Shown here piece by piece: positions 33,216 through 42,531 of a DNA stretch of 64,000 nt (positions are counted from its first letter, which is position 1; each line of letters opens with the position of its first letter). Below the pieces are notes generated by a model. The model made no database searches. It saw only the letters and a list, made by a program, of their open reading frames with translations, and had not been told where the DNA came from. The position numbers and the translations under genes were made by a program. Where the stretch lies: NCBI GenBank assembly GCA_030064845.1, contig JASJEC010000009.1, positions 1 through 64,000 on the forward strand. Reading direction: 5' to 3'. The DNA is from Kiloniellales bacterium. Its GTDB lineage: Bacteria; Pseudomonadota; Alphaproteobacteria; Kiloniellales; JAKSDN01.

Positions 33216-34961
33216 GTGAAACGACTTGCTTTCAAATCGACGGGCGCGCGGGTGATCACAGCCGCCGTTCTGGCGCTCTCCGTCCTGGTTCCGCCGGCCG
33301 CTGCGCAGGACGCCGCGATCCTCTCCGGCCGGGACATCGTTCATCCGGTTTTCGCGGAGAACGGCATGGTGGCGAGCCAGGAGGCCGTGGCGACCGGGGT
33401 CGGCGTCGAGATTCTCCGGGCCGGCGGCAACGCGGTGGACGCGGCGGCCGCGGTCGGCTTCGCGCTCGCGGTCACGCTGCCCAGAGCTGGCAACCTGGGC
33501 GGCGGCGGCTTCATGATGATTCACTTGGCCGAGAGCGGGGAGACCGTCGCGCTCGACTACCGGGAGACCGCGCCGGCCGCGGCGACCCGGAACATGTTCC
33601 TCGACGCCGAGGGCGCGGTCGACCAGAAGCGCGCCCGCTTCAGCCACCTCTCGGTCGGCGTGCCGGGCACGGTGGCCGGGCTCGCCCTGGCGGTCGAGCG
33701 CTACGGCACGCTCTCCCTGGCCGAGGTGCTGGCGCCCGCGATCCGGCTGGCCGACGAGGGGATCGTGGTGACCGGCGATCTGGCGCGTTCCCTCGAGCAA
33801 CGGCGGGAACGCCTGGGGCGCTGGCCGGCCAGCGCGGCGATCTTCCTGAAGCCCGGCGGCGCCCTCTACCGGCGGGGCGAGCGCCTCCGTCAGGCCGATC
33901 TCGCCTGGTCTCTGCGGCAGATCGCCGAGCGCGGCCCGGCGGCCTTCTACGAGGGGGTGATCGCGCAGCGGATCGTCGCCGACATGGCCGCGAACGGCGG
34001 TCTGATCACGGCGGCGGACCTGGGCGCCTATCGCGCCGTTGTCAGGGCGCCGGTCCGGGGCCGCTACCGCGGCGTCGAGATCGCTTCAATGCCGCCGCCC
34101 AGCTCGGGCGGCGTCCATCTGGTGCAGATCCTCAACATCCTCGAGGGCTATCCGATCGGCGAGCTGGGCCACAACGGGGCCGAGACCATCCACCTCATGG
34201 CCGAGGCCATGAAGCTGGCCTACGCCGACCGCAGCGAGCACCTCGGCGACCCGGACTTCTGGCGCGTCCCGGTCGCCGGGCTGACCGACAAGGCCTACGC
34301 CCGCAAGCTGGCCGCGGGGATCGACCGCCGCCGCGCCCGGCCGGCCGGCGAGATCAAGCCCGGCAACCCGGCGCCCTACGAGAGCGAGGACACGACCCAC
34401 TTCTCGGTCATGGACCGCTTCGGCAACGTCGTCTCGAACACGACGACGATCAACTTCAGCTACGGCACCGGCATCGTCGCCGCCGGCACCGGCATCCTGC
34501 TCAACAACGAGATGGACGACTTCTCCGCCAAGCCCGGGGAGCCCAACGCCTACGGCCTGATCGGCGGCGCGGCCAACGCGGTCGAGCCGGGCAAGCGGCC
34601 GCTCAGCTCCATGACGCCGACCATCCTGTTCAAGGACGGCCGGCCCCTGCTCGCGACCGGCAGCCCGGGCGGCAGCCGGATCATCACGACGGTGCTGCAG
34701 ATCGTCATGAACGTGGTCGACCACGGCATGAACGTGGCGGCGGCTTCGGCGGCACCGCGAATCCATCACCAATGGCTGCCCGACCAGCTGCGGATTGAGA
34801 CCGGGCTGAGCCCCGACACCCTGAAGGCCCTGGCGGTGAAGGGCCATGAGCTGGCGGCCGGCAACGCCATGGGGTCGACGCAGACCGTCGGCCGGGCCCA
34901 GGACGGCTTCGTCGGCGCCTCCGATCCGCGCCGTCCGGGCGCGCTCAGCCTGGGTTACTGA
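33216..34961 (+). CDS. ggt: Gamma-glutamyltransferase
   Basis: 581 residues, periplasmic, GTG start with AAGGAGG before it. A signal peptide (to about PAAAQDA) precedes the large subunit: GMVASQEAVATGVGVEILRAGGNAVDAA and NLGGGGFMMIHL, with the alpha-carboxylate Arg in DYRETAP. Self-cleavage is before the Thr of EDTTHFSVMD, which becomes the nucleophile of the small subunit. SSMTPTI and GSPGGSRIITTVLQ are the other active-site segments. It breaks down glutathione and gamma-glutamyl compounds. Its stop overlaps the rppH stop by seven bases, tail-to-tail. Confidence 0.96.
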   Translation: MKRLAFKSTGARVITAAVLALSVLVPPAAAQDAAILSGRDIVHPVFAENGMVASQEAVATGVGVEILRAGGNAVDAAAAVGFALAVTLPRAGNLGGGGFMMIHLAESGETVALDYRETAPAAATRNMFLDAEGAVDQKRARFSHLSVGVPGTVAGLALAVERYGTLSLAEVLAPAIRLADEGIVVTGDLARSLEQRRERLGRWPASAAIFLKPGGALYRRGERLRQADLAWSLRQIAERGPAAFYEGVIAQRIVADMAANGGLITAADLGAYRAVVRAPVRGRYRGVEIASMPPPSSGGVHLVQILNILEGYPIGELGHNGAETIHLMAEAMKLAYADRSEHLGDPDFWRVPVAGLTDKAYARKLAAGIDRRRARPAGEIKPGNPAPYESEDTTHFSVMDRFGNVVSNTTTINFSYGTGIVAAGTGILLNNEMDDFSAKPGEPNAYGLIGGAANAVEPGKRPLSSMTPTILFKDGRPLLATGSPGGSRIITTVLQIVMNVVDHGMNVAAASAAPRIHHQWLPDQLRIETGLSPDTLKALAVKGHELAAGNAMGSTQTVGRAQDGFVGASDPRRPGALSLGY

Positions 34962-35470
34962 TCCCCTTCGAACAGCGCGGCGAACTCCTGCAGCACCCGG
35001 GAATAGACCGCGCGTTTGAAGGGCACGATCAGGCTTGGCAGCTCGCCGGGCGCGACCCAGCGCCAGTCGGCGAACTCGGGATGGTCGGTCGCCAGGTTGA
35101 TGTCTCCGTCGCGGCCCCGGAACCGCAGCGCGAACCATTTCTGGCTCTGGCCGCGGAAGCGCCCGCGCCAGCTCTTGGGCCGCTTCTTGGCGGGAACGTC
35201 GTAGTGCAGCCAGCCGGCGGACTGGGCGATGATCTCGGCCTCGCCGGTGCCGATCTCCTCCTCGAGCTCGCGCAACGCCGCCTGCTCGGGGGTTTCGCCG
35301 GGGTCGATTCCGCCTTGGGGCATCTGCCAGGCGCGCTTCTGGGTCCCCAGCCGCTGACCCACGAAGACCTGGTTCTCCAGGTTGAGCAGCATAAGGCCGA
35401 CGCAGAGGCGGTAGCCCTTCGCCGGCTGCTCGCGCATCTCGCCCTCGGCCACCCTCTCCTTGCCGGTCAT
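34955..35470 (-). CDS. rppH: RNA pyrophosphohydrolase (Nudix)
   Basis: 171 residues from ATG 35470, or 160 from an internal Met at 35437. YRLCVGLMLLNLENQVFVGQR is the RppH start. The Nudix box is GGIDPGETPEQAALRELEEEIG (GX5EX7REUXEEXG pattern intact), preceded by AWQMPQGG. KWFALRF and PEFADWRWV are further family marks. It removes pyrophosphate from 5'-triphosphate RNA ends to start decay. It is the last gene of a minus-strand run that begins with gpmI or earlier, overlapping the deacetylase gene by four bases. Confidence 0.94.
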   Translation of the reverse strand: MTGKERVAEGEMREQPAKGYRLCVGLMLLNLENQVFVGQRLGTQKRAWQMPQGGIDPGETPEQAALRELEEEIGTGEAEIIAQSAGWLHYDVPAKKRPKSWRGRFRGQSQKWFALRFRGRDGDINLATDHPEFADWRWVAPGELPSLIVPFKRAVYSRVLQEFAALFEGDQ

Positions 35471-36471
35471 CCCTGCTCGCCCGGCGGTTTCGCCTTCGCC
35501 GGCGGCACGCCGGCCAGCGTACGCAGATTGGTCAGGACCGGGCCGCGGCCCGCCAGGCCCGCGGCCCAGGCGCTGATGACCTCGAGCGTCGCGGGATAGG
35601 GACGGCCCAAGGCGACGGACGTGCCCCTCGTCAAGGCGAGCTGCTCGGCCGCCTCGAGACTCGCCCGGATCGAGGCGCGGCTCGGACGCCCGTCGTCCAG
35701 AGGTTGGTCGTTGACCAGGTGATAGAGGTTCAGGGCCTTGGCCAGGCGTCGCGTCGCGCTCTGGGCGCTGCTGCCGTTGTCCACGAACAGCAGGCCGCGC
35801 TGCTGGAGCACCGCCAGTACCGGCTTCAGGTTCTGCTCCGAGGCCAGGAAACGTGAGCCCATGGCGGCGACCACCCCGGTCTGGCCGGTGCCCTGGGAGA
35901 GCACCCAGTCCAGGCGTTCCAGATTCTGCTCCGAATCCAAGAGCGTCAGCAGGCCCTTGGGCCCGGGATCGTCGTTGGGGAAGCTGAGCGGCTCCATGGG
36001 CAGGTCGAGCAGCACCTCGTGCCCCTTGTCCCGCGCCAGCTGAAACCAGGTCTCGAGGTTCTTCGCGTAGGGCGAAAAGGACAGCGCCACCTCGGCCGGG
36101 AGTTCCTCGATGGCGCGCCGGGTCACGTCCCTCGCCAGGCCGAGGCCGGTCACGATGACCGCGATGCGCGGCGTGCCGCCGGCCCGTGCCCTGGACCGCG
36201 CCGGACTGCCCGGTCGCGCGGTCTGCGCCGTCGCCTCGGCGCCCGCCGCAGATTCCAGGGCCAGGGTCATCTCGCCGCCGCGCCGCGGCCCGCCTTCCAG
36301 GTAGGCCGCCGCGAAGTAGGCGCCGGCCGCGAGCAGCGTGATCAGGAAGGCGCCCCAGGCGATCGCCAGGGGCTTCCTGATCCAAGCGGCGGTTCCGGAC
36401 CCGCGGCCCGCGGTGCGCAAGGTGCCGCGGCGGCCGGTGCCCGCGCTTCTATCTGGTTGTTTGCGGGCCAA
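35467..36471 (-). CDS. Divergent polysaccharide deacetylase (YibQ-like)
   Basis: 334 residues. A basic cytoplasmic start is followed by one membrane helix (AIAWGAFLITLLAAGAYFAA) and a periplasmic domain with RIAVIVTGLGLARDVTRRAIEELP, ALSFSPYAKNLETW, GHEVLLDLPMEP and LFVDNGSS. These are the marks of the divergent (YibQ) polysaccharide-deacetylase family, usually found beside ctpA and envC as here. The fold is that of a deacetylase, but catalysis is unproven for the family. Likely in cell-envelope maintenance with CtpA and EnvC. Confidence 0.88.
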   Translation of the reverse strand: MARKQPDRSAGTGRRGTLRTAGRGSGTAAWIRKPLAIAWGAFLITLLAAGAYFAAAYLEGGPRRGGEMTLALESAAGAEATAQTARPGSPARSRARAGGTPRIAVIVTGLGLARDVTRRAIEELPAEVALSFSPYAKNLETWFQLARDKGHEVLLDLPMEPLSFPNDDPGPKGLLTLLDSEQNLERLDWVLSQGTGQTGVVAAMGSRFLASEQNLKPVLAVLQQRGLLFVDNGSSAQSATRRLAKALNLYHLVNDQPLDDGRPSRASIRASLEAAEQLALTRGTSVALGRPYPATLEVISAWAAGLAGRGPVLTNLRTLAGVPPAKAKPPGEQG

Positions 36472-36502
36472 GACGACGGTGAGGTCAGCTGTTGCGCCGC
36501 GG

Positions 36503-37783
36503 TCAGTTCACCGCGCGCTCGTTGAACAGGGCGAGCCCGCGCAGCAGGTCGAGCGCTCGCGAGAGCTGGTAGTCTTCCGGCGTGTCGTTCTCGGTTGAGG
36601 CCTCGGGATCGCCCGACTCGCCGGGTTCCCCGCTCTCGCCAGAACCGTCCAGGGCGCCGCGCAGATCGGCCTCGCGCCGCTGCCGGCCCTGCTCGACGGT
36701 CTCGATCGTGGCTGGCTCAACCAGGATGTCGGGCTCGATGCCCTTGGCCTGGATCGACCGGCCGGAAGGTGTGTAGTAGCGCGCTGTCGTCAGGCGCATC
36801 GCCCGGCGTCCCGACAGCGGGATGATGGTCTGGACCGACCCCTTGCCGAACGAGGGCGTGCCCATGACGATCGCGCGGCGGTGGTCTTGGAGCGCGCCGG
36901 CGACGATCTCCGAGGCCGAGGCCGAGCCGCCGTTGATCAGGACGACGATCGGCTTGCCCTTGGTGAGATCGCCCTCGCGTGCGTTGAAGCGCTGCGCGTC
37001 GTCGGCGTGGCGCCCTCGGGTCGAGACGATCTCGCCCTGGTGCAGGAAGGCGTCGGACACCGCGATCGCCTGGTCGAGCAGGCCGCCGGGGTTGTTCCGG
37101 AGGTCGAGCACGAAGCCGATCAGCTCGTCGCCCAGCTCGTCCTCCAGCTTCTCGATCGAGCTCTCGAGGCCGGAGAAGGTCTGCTCGTTGAAGGCCGTGA
37201 CCCGCAGGTAGCCGATGCTGCCCTCGGACCGGCTCCGGACCGAGCGGATCTTGATCACGGCGCGGGTGATGGTCACGTCGAAGGGCTCCAGATCGGCCCG
37301 CCGGATGGTCAGCAGGATGTCGGTGTTGACCGGGCCGCGCATGCGCTCGACGGCTTCCGAAAGGGTCAGGCCGAGCACCGGCTCGCCGTCCAGGTGACTG
37401 ATCAGGTCGCCGGCCTTGACGCCGGCCTCGAAGGCCGGCGTGTCGTCGATCGGCGAGACCACCTTGACCAGGCCGGCCTCCATCGTGACCTCGATGCCCA
37501 GGCCGCCGAACTCGCCCTTGGTCTGGACCTGCATGTCGCTGAACGACTTGGTGTCGAGATAGCTGGAGTGGGGATCGAGCGAGGTCAGCATGCCGCGGAT
37601 CGCCGATTCCAGAAGCTCCTCCTCGGTCACTTCTTCGACGTAGTCCTGACGGACCCGCTCGAAGACGTTGCCGAACAGCTTCAGGAGGCGGTAGGTGTCG
37701 GTCTCTTCATCCTGGGCGATGGTGCCGTTGGGCAGGACGAGCAGGAACGTGGCGGCCGCCACAATCGCGAAAAACCTAGGCAT
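36503..37783 (-). CDS. ctpA: Carboxy-terminal processing protease (S41)
   Basis: 426 residues from the ATG in TGATG at the envC stop (a TTG lies one codon upstream). A signal peptide is followed by an S41 N-terminal helix region (VRQDYVEEVTEEELLESAIRGM), a PDZ domain (GGLGIEVTMEAGLVKVVSPIDDTPA) and the protease core. The catalytic Ser is in NGGSASASEIVAGAL and the Lys in GTPSFGKGSVQ. LDLRNNPGGLLDQAI is the conserved core strand. The C-terminus has a disordered GESGEPGESGDPE stretch. It probably acts on periplasmic murein-related proteins together with the EnvC-like factor. Confidence 0.95.
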   Translation of the reverse strand: MPRFFAIVAAATFLLVLPNGTIAQDEETDTYRLLKLFGNVFERVRQDYVEEVTEEELLESAIRGMLTSLDPHSSYLDTKSFSDMQVQTKGEFGGLGIEVTMEAGLVKVVSPIDDTPAFEAGVKAGDLISHLDGEPVLGLTLSEAVERMRGPVNTDILLTIRRADLEPFDVTITRAVIKIRSVRSRSEGSIGYLRVTAFNEQTFSGLESSIEKLEDELGDELIGFVLDLRNNPGGLLDQAIAVSDAFLHQGEIVSTRGRHADDAQRFNAREGDLTKGKPIVVLINGGSASASEIVAGALQDHRRAIVMGTPSFGKGSVQTIIPLSGRRAMRLTTARYYTPSGRSIQAKGIEPDILVEPATIETVEQGRQRREADLRGALDGSGESGEPGESGDPEASTENDTPEDYQLSRALDLLRGLALFNERAVN

Positions 37784-39282
37784 CAACCTTGCACCTTGTT
37801 GTCTGTTGTCGCCAGCCAGGGCAGAGGATTGATTGGCTGCCCGCTCTGGCGGAGTTCGAGGTAGAGGGTAGGCGTCGCTTCGTCGCCATCACCCATGGTT
37901 CCGACCGGCTCTCCGGCCAGGACCCATTGTCCTTCCACGGCGTAGACCTGGGACAAGCCTGCCAACAGCGTATGATATCGTCCGCCGTGTTCTATTATCA
38001 AGATTTGCCCGTAGCGCCGAAACGCGCCCGCGTAGGCGATCCGGCCGTCGTAGGGGGCGACAACCTGGGCCAGCGCGCGGGTTTCGATCGAGATCCCCTG
38101 GGACAGCTCGTCGGCGCCGCTCTCCGAGGATTCGCCGAACAGCCCGGTCAGGCGTCCGCGCGCCGGCATCACCAGGCTCGCCTGGTCCGGGCTGCCCGGG
38201 AAGGCCCGGACGTTGACCGGCTTCTCAAGCGGTACAGAGATCGACGGCGGCGCCAGCGCGGCGGTCTGGGTCTCGGTTCGGACGCCCGCCGGCGTCTGGG
38301 GCGCCGCGCCCGGCGCCTCGGCGCCCCCCGGCGTCCCGCTGTCGGCCCCGGGGGCCTCGCCCGAGGCTTCGCCAGGGATCTCGCCCGGAACCTCGCCTGG
38401 GATTTCGCTGGGTGACCGGCCGAGGCGCAGGGTGGCAGCACGCCGCTCGGCGGCCTCCCGCTCGGCCGCGGCGACCCGTTCCCGTTCGGCCCGGGCCTCC
38501 GCCTCGTCCTCCAGCTTGGTGAGGAAGTCGCGCAGGCTGTCCGCCTCTTGCGCCCACTTCTCGATCCGCGCGCGCGCGGCGCGCCGCTCGGCGCTGGCGG
38601 CGTCTTCCAGGCGCCGCTTCTGCGCCAGCATCTCGGTCAGGCGCCCCCGTTCCTCGGTCAGGGCCTCGCCGGCGGCCGCCATGGCCTGCTGCTCCCGGGC
38701 GATCTGCTGGCGCAGGTCGTCGAGCGCCTGCAGCTCGCTGCGCAGCGCGTCGGCCTGGTCCTCGATCTCCGGGATCGCCCGGCTCAGCAGCAGGGCGCTG
38801 CGGTAGGTGTCCGACGGCGAGCCGGGCGCCGCGATGACCGCTTCCGGCGGCCGGCGGGCGATCCGCTGCAGGGCGGCCAGGGTCCTGGCGAGCTGATCGT
38901 GCTGGCCTTCGAGAACCATGAGCTTGGCCGCGCGCCGGGTCTCCAGGTCCTTCAGCCGGGTCTCGCCCGTGGTCAGCTTCTCCTCGAGGTCCTGCGCCTT
39001 GCGCGCCGCGCTCGTCATATCCCGCCGCAGGCCGCGGATCTCGCGCCGCAGGGTCTCGATCTCCTCGGCCAGCGCGCGGGCGCGCTCGGCGTCCCTGCGC
39101 ATCGCCCGCTCGATCTCCTCGAGCTCGCCCTGCCGGCCGGCCGCGCGCTCCCCGGCCAGGGAGGGCTCCTGGGCGGCGGCCACGCCCAGGTGGGCCAGCA
39201 GCCCCAGCAGGAGCAGGACCGCGGCCCAGCTCCTGCCGCCGTGAACGCGCCCGACGCCGAGGTTCCCGGTGCTGAGGGTCAT
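37783..39282 (-). CDS. Murein hydrolase activator EnvC-like protein
   Basis: 499 residues from ATG 39282. A signal peptide is followed by long coiled coils (about 45-285, rich in E, R, A and Q), a low-complexity PGE/PGA linker and a C-terminal LytM (M23) domain at about 360-495. The zinc ligands of active LytM are missing: the first-ligand site reads ELSQGISIET instead of HxGxD, and the last motif lacks HxH. This is the degenerate form that activates amidases during division, as in EnvC. Stop and ctpA start overlap. It partners with ctpA and the YibQ-like gene. Confidence 0.9.
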   Translation of the reverse strand: MTLSTGNLGVGRVHGGRSWAAVLLLLGLLAHLGVAAAQEPSLAGERAAGRQGELEEIERAMRRDAERARALAEEIETLRREIRGLRRDMTSAARKAQDLEEKLTTGETRLKDLETRRAAKLMVLEGQHDQLARTLAALQRIARRPPEAVIAAPGSPSDTYRSALLLSRAIPEIEDQADALRSELQALDDLRQQIAREQQAMAAAGEALTEERGRLTEMLAQKRRLEDAASAERRAARARIEKWAQEADSLRDFLTKLEDEAEARAERERVAAAEREAAERRAATLRLGRSPSEIPGEVPGEIPGEASGEAPGADSGTPGGAEAPGAAPQTPAGVRTETQTAALAPPSISVPLEKPVNVRAFPGSPDQASLVMPARGRLTGLFGESSESGADELSQGISIETRALAQVVAPYDGRIAYAGAFRRYGQILIIEHGGRYHTLLAGLSQVYAVEGQWVLAGEPVGTMGDGDEATPTLYLELRQSGQPINPLPWLATTDNKVQG

Positions 39283-39292
39283 CGAGGCCCGC

Positions 39293-40852
39293 CTACTCGG
39301 CCGCGGCGCCTTGCGCCGCGGTGGCGGGGCGCAGCAGGGAACGGCCACTCATGGCCGCCGGCTGCTCCAGCCCCATCAGGTTGAGCACCGTCGGGGCGAT
39401 GTCCGCCAGGCGGCCGTCGCTGAGCCCATCGACGTCCCGGCGCGCGTGCACCAGCAGCAGCGGCACCGGGTTCAGGGTGTGCGCCGTCTGCGCCTGTCCG
39501 CTGGCCTCGTCGCGCATCTGCTCGGCGTTGCCGTGGTCGGCGGTGATCAGCAGCGTCCCGCCGGCCCGGCCGACCGCCTCGGCGAGCCGGCCGAGGCAGC
39601 GGTCGACGCACTCCGCCGCCGCGACGGCGGCGGTCAGGCTGCCGGTGTGCCCGACCATGTCGCCGTTCGCGTAGTTGACCACGACGAGATCGAAGCGTCC
39701 GGACTCGACCGCCTCGACCAGCCGGTCCGTCACCTCGGGCGCCGACATCTCGGGCTGGAGGTCGTAGGTCGCGACCTGGGGCGAGGGCACGAGGATGCGC
39801 GTCTCGCCGGGGAACTCGGCCTCGCGGCCGCCGTTGAAGAAGAAGGTGACGTGGGCGTACTTCTCGGTCTCGGCGATGCGCAGCTGCTCGAGGCCGGCCT
39901 CGGCGACCACCTCGCCCAGGGTCCGGTCGAGCGCGACCGGCGGGAAAAGCGCTGTCATGCGCCGATCGAGTTCGGCGGAGTAGCTGACCATGCCCGCCGC
40001 GGCGGCGAAATCGATCCGGCGGCTGCGGGCGAATCCCTGGAAGTCCGGCTCGAGCAGGGCGGCCAGGATCTCGCGCACCCGGTCGGCCCGGAAGTTGGCC
40101 ATGAGCAGGCCGTCGCCCGCCCTCATGCCGTCGTAGCCGCCGAGGATGCGCGGCTGCAGGAACTCGTCGGTCTCGCCCGCCGCGTAGCCCTGGTCGATCG
40201 CCGCGAGCGCGTCAGGCGCCGACTCGCCGGCGCCCGCCATCAGGGCCTCGTAGGCCCGCGCGACCCGGTCCCAGCGCTGGTCCCGGTCCATCGCGAAGAA
40301 GCGGCCCATCAGCGTGGCGATCGGCGCGCCGCCCGCCTGCTCGAGCCGCTCGACATAGCCCCGGGCGCTGCTCGGCGGGGTGTCGCGCCCGTCCAGGAAG
40401 CCGTGGACCAGCACCTCGATCCCGGCCTCGCGCAGGATCACGGCGAGCGCCGCCAGTTGGTCTTGGTGGGAATGGACGCCGCCCGGCGAGAGCAGGCCCA
40501 TCAGGTGGGCCCGGCCGCCGGAGGCTTTGAGCGCCGCGATGAAGCCGGTCAGCGCCGGGTTGCCGGCCAGATCGCCCTCGGCGATGGCCTGGTCGATGCG
40601 CGGCAGGTCCTGCAGCACGACCCGGCCCGCGCCCAGGTTCATGTGTCCGACCTCGGAGTTGCCCATCTGGCCGGCGGGCAGGCCGACCTCCTGCTCCGAG
40701 GCCTCGATCAGGGCGTGGGGGCAGGTCTCGTACAAGCGGTCGAGAACAGGGGTCCGAGCCTGGCGGATGGCGTTGTTTTCGCTGTCTTCCCGGTGGCCCC
40801 AGCCGTCCAGGATGCAGAGCACCACGGGGCACGGGCGGGTCGGCTCAGTCAT
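39293..40852 (-). CDS. gpmI: 2,3-bisphosphoglycerate-independent phosphoglycerate mutase
   Basis: 519 residues from ATG 40852. Mn-dependent interconversion of 3- and 2-phosphoglycerate. CILDGWGHRED gives the first metal Asp. MGNSEVGHMNLGAGR carries the phosphorylated Ser, and GVHSHQDQL, HGFLDGRDTPPSSA and FRADRVRE line the active site. NYANGDMVGHTG and LLITADHGNAEQM provide the remaining metal ligands. It heads the gpmI-envC-ctpA group (10-base gap to envC). Confidence 0.96.
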   Translation of the reverse strand: MTEPTRPCPVVLCILDGWGHREDSENNAIRQARTPVLDRLYETCPHALIEASEQEVGLPAGQMGNSEVGHMNLGAGRVVLQDLPRIDQAIAEGDLAGNPALTGFIAALKASGGRAHLMGLLSPGGVHSHQDQLAALAVILREAGIEVLVHGFLDGRDTPPSSARGYVERLEQAGGAPIATLMGRFFAMDRDQRWDRVARAYEALMAGAGESAPDALAAIDQGYAAGETDEFLQPRILGGYDGMRAGDGLLMANFRADRVREILAALLEPDFQGFARSRRIDFAAAAGMVSYSAELDRRMTALFPPVALDRTLGEVVAEAGLEQLRIAETEKYAHVTFFFNGGREAEFPGETRILVPSPQVATYDLQPEMSAPEVTDRLVEAVESGRFDLVVVNYANGDMVGHTGSLTAAVAAAECVDRCLGRLAEAVGRAGGTLLITADHGNAEQMRDEASGQAQTAHTLNPVPLLLVHARRDVDGLSDGRLADIAPTVLNLMGLEQPAAMSGRSLLRPATAAQGAAAE

Positions 40853-40912
40853 GGCGCCGTTTATAAGGGAAACGACCCGCATACCCCAGCACTTTCCTCG
40901 CTCCGGCGGGGG

Positions 40913-41371
40913 CTATTCCCGGTGGTAGGGATGGCCCGAGAGGATGGTCTCGGCCCGGTAGAGCTGCTCGGCGATCAGGCCGCGGACGAGCTGGTGCGGC
41001 CAGGTCATCCGGCCGAGCGCCAGCGTGAGGTCGGCGCGCGCCAGGACCGCGGAGTCGAGGCCCAGGGGGCCGCCGATCAGGATCGCGATATCCCGGTCCC
41101 CGGCGTCGCGCCAGGCGCCGATCTGCCGGGCCAGGTCCTCGCTGCCGAGCAGGCGGCCGCCTTCGTCCAGGGCCACGACACGGGCCCGCTCGGGCACGGC
41201 CGCCAGCAGCTTCTCGCCTTCCTTCTGCTTGAGGGTCTCGGGTGGGAGGCTCCGGCCCGCCTCCACCTCCCGCAGGGTGATCGGCCAGGCGAGGCGCCCG
41301 GCGTAGTGCTCGAAGAGATCGCGCGTAGGCCCGGCCTTGGCCCGGCCGACCGCGGCCAGGGTGACGCGCAT
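40913..41371 (-). CDS. rlmH: 23S rRNA (pseudouridine1915-N3)-methyltransferase RlmH
   Basis: 152 residues from the ATG at 41371 (MRVTLAAVGRAKAGP); an upstream ATG at 41398 adds nine poor residues. SPOUT fold with LDEGGRLLGSEDLARQI, IAILIGGPLGLD (SAM knot) and RMTWPHQLVRGLIAEQLYRA, ending in the conserved YHRE. It follows rsfS, the usual pairing, and acts on the ribosomal large subunit. Confidence 0.96.
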   Translation of the reverse strand: MRVTLAAVGRAKAGPTRDLFEHYAGRLAWPITLREVEAGRSLPPETLKQKEGEKLLAAVPERARVVALDEGGRLLGSEDLARQIGAWRDAGDRDIAILIGGPLGLDSAVLARADLTLALGRMTWPHQLVRGLIAEQLYRAETILSGHPYHRE

Positions 41372-41420
41372 CGGATCCTCGCTCGGCGCAGCCGGCACCC
41401 TTCGCCGGCCGGGTCCCGCC

Positions 41421-41750
41421 TCAGGCGTTGGCGGCCGGGCGTTGCGGCTCCGGAAGGTCGACCCCCCACATCTTTTCCAGATTGTAGAAGGCCCGGACCT
41501 CGGGCCGGAACAGGTGCACGATCACGTCGCCCGCGTCGATCAGAACCCAGTCACAGCGCTCTGCGCCCTCGACCGGCACCGACCCCATCCCGGCGTCCTT
41601 GAGCCGCCGGCAGACGTGCTCCGCCATGGCGCTGACATGCCGCTGCGACTGCCCGCTGGCGATGACCATGTAGTCCGCGATGTCGGATTTACCTGCGAGG
41701 TCAATGACGACCAGCTCCTCCGCCTTGTCGTCATCGAGCGATGTCTTCAC
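41421..41750 (-). CDS. rsfS: Ribosomal silencing factor RsfS
   Basis: 109 residues from GTG 41750. DDKAEELVVIDLAGKSDIADYMVIASG and WVLIDAGDVIVHLFRPEVRAFYNLEKMW are the family marks; RsfS binds L14 and keeps subunits apart in starvation. The start is doubtful. The frame stays open upstream with family-like sequence (VKQPQELARGEDVAAL), and a strong TAAGGAGG just after the nadD stop is placed nine bases before an in-frame ATA at 41828. No ATG, GTG, TTG or CTG lies between ATA 41828 and GTG 41750. Either GTG 41750 with a poor ribosome site is used, or a rare ATA start gives 135 residues. Confidence 0.9.
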   Translation of the reverse strand: MKTSLDDDKAEELVVIDLAGKSDIADYMVIASGQSQRHVSAMAEHVCRRLKDAGMGSVPVEGAERCDWVLIDAGDVIVHLFRPEVRAFYNLEKMWGVDLPEPQRPAANA

Positions 41751-41842
41751 GAGCGCAGCAACATCCTCGCCTCGTGCGAGTTCCTGCGGCTGCTTGACGG
41801 CCCTGAGGGCCTCATCGTTTCGGCGTATGGGCTTTGCCCTCC

Positions 41843-42433
41843 TTAGGTTTCGCCGCTAATCCGCCCGCGGTCCTGCCGACGGGCCCGGATCTCCGTCGCC
41901 GACAGGGTGCTCAAGCGGGTGTGCAAGAAAACCCAGGCCGGCGGCGCCTGCGTGATCAGTCCTCGGGCCGAACGCTCTGCGATTCGCTGCTGGGCAAAGC
42001 GCCTGGCCGCCTTGGACCGGCAGGCTCTTAGAGCATAGGTAGGCCGATCGAAAACCGCAATGACGACCATATCAAAGATTTCTTGCCAATCTTTCCATTC
42101 GGTTAATTGGATCAGGTTATCCGCGCCCATCAGCCAGGCGAAGCGGACCCAGGGTAAACGGCCGGTTAAGCGGTCGAGCGATTCGGCGGTATAGGTCGTG
42201 CCGAGCAGCGATTCCAGGTCCGCGATCCGGATCCGCGGGTGCCTGGCGATCCGCCGGGCCCCGGCCAGCCGGGCCGCCAGGGGCGCCATGCCGGCGGCCT
42301 GCTTCAGCGGGTTCTGCGGCGAGACCAGCCACCAGACCTGATCGAGATCGAGCCGACTGAGCGCCTGCAGGCTGATCTCCCGGTGCCAGCGGTGGGCCGG
42401 GTTGAACGAGCCGCCGAGCAGGCCGATGCGCAT
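41843..42433 (-). CDS. nadD: Nicotinate-nucleotide adenylyltransferase
   Basis: 196 residues. MRIGLLGGSFNPAHRWHREI carries the nucleotide-binding GGSFxPxHxxH motif. LVSPQNPLKQ, WLMGADNLIQLTEWKDWQEI and the late LSATEIRARR (SSTxIR equivalent) are typical. It forms deamido-NAD from nicotinate mononucleotide. It lies between proA and rsfS in the minus-strand block; its TAA stop is part of the Shine-Dalgarno sequence proposed for rsfS. Confidence 0.95.
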   Translation of the reverse strand: MRIGLLGGSFNPAHRWHREISLQALSRLDLDQVWWLVSPQNPLKQAAGMAPLAARLAGARRIARHPRIRIADLESLLGTTYTAESLDRLTGRLPWVRFAWLMGADNLIQLTEWKDWQEIFDMVVIAVFDRPTYALRACRSKAARRFAQQRIAERSARGLITQAPPAWVFLHTRLSTLSATEIRARRQDRGRISGET

Positions 42434-42531
42434 GCCGGGCGCCGGCAGGGAACCGCCCAGACGGGCCGCCAGGGCGGCCGGCGTGGCGAGCCCGGTGCTG
42501 CCGCCCGAGGGGCGCGCTCGGCGGCGTGTCT

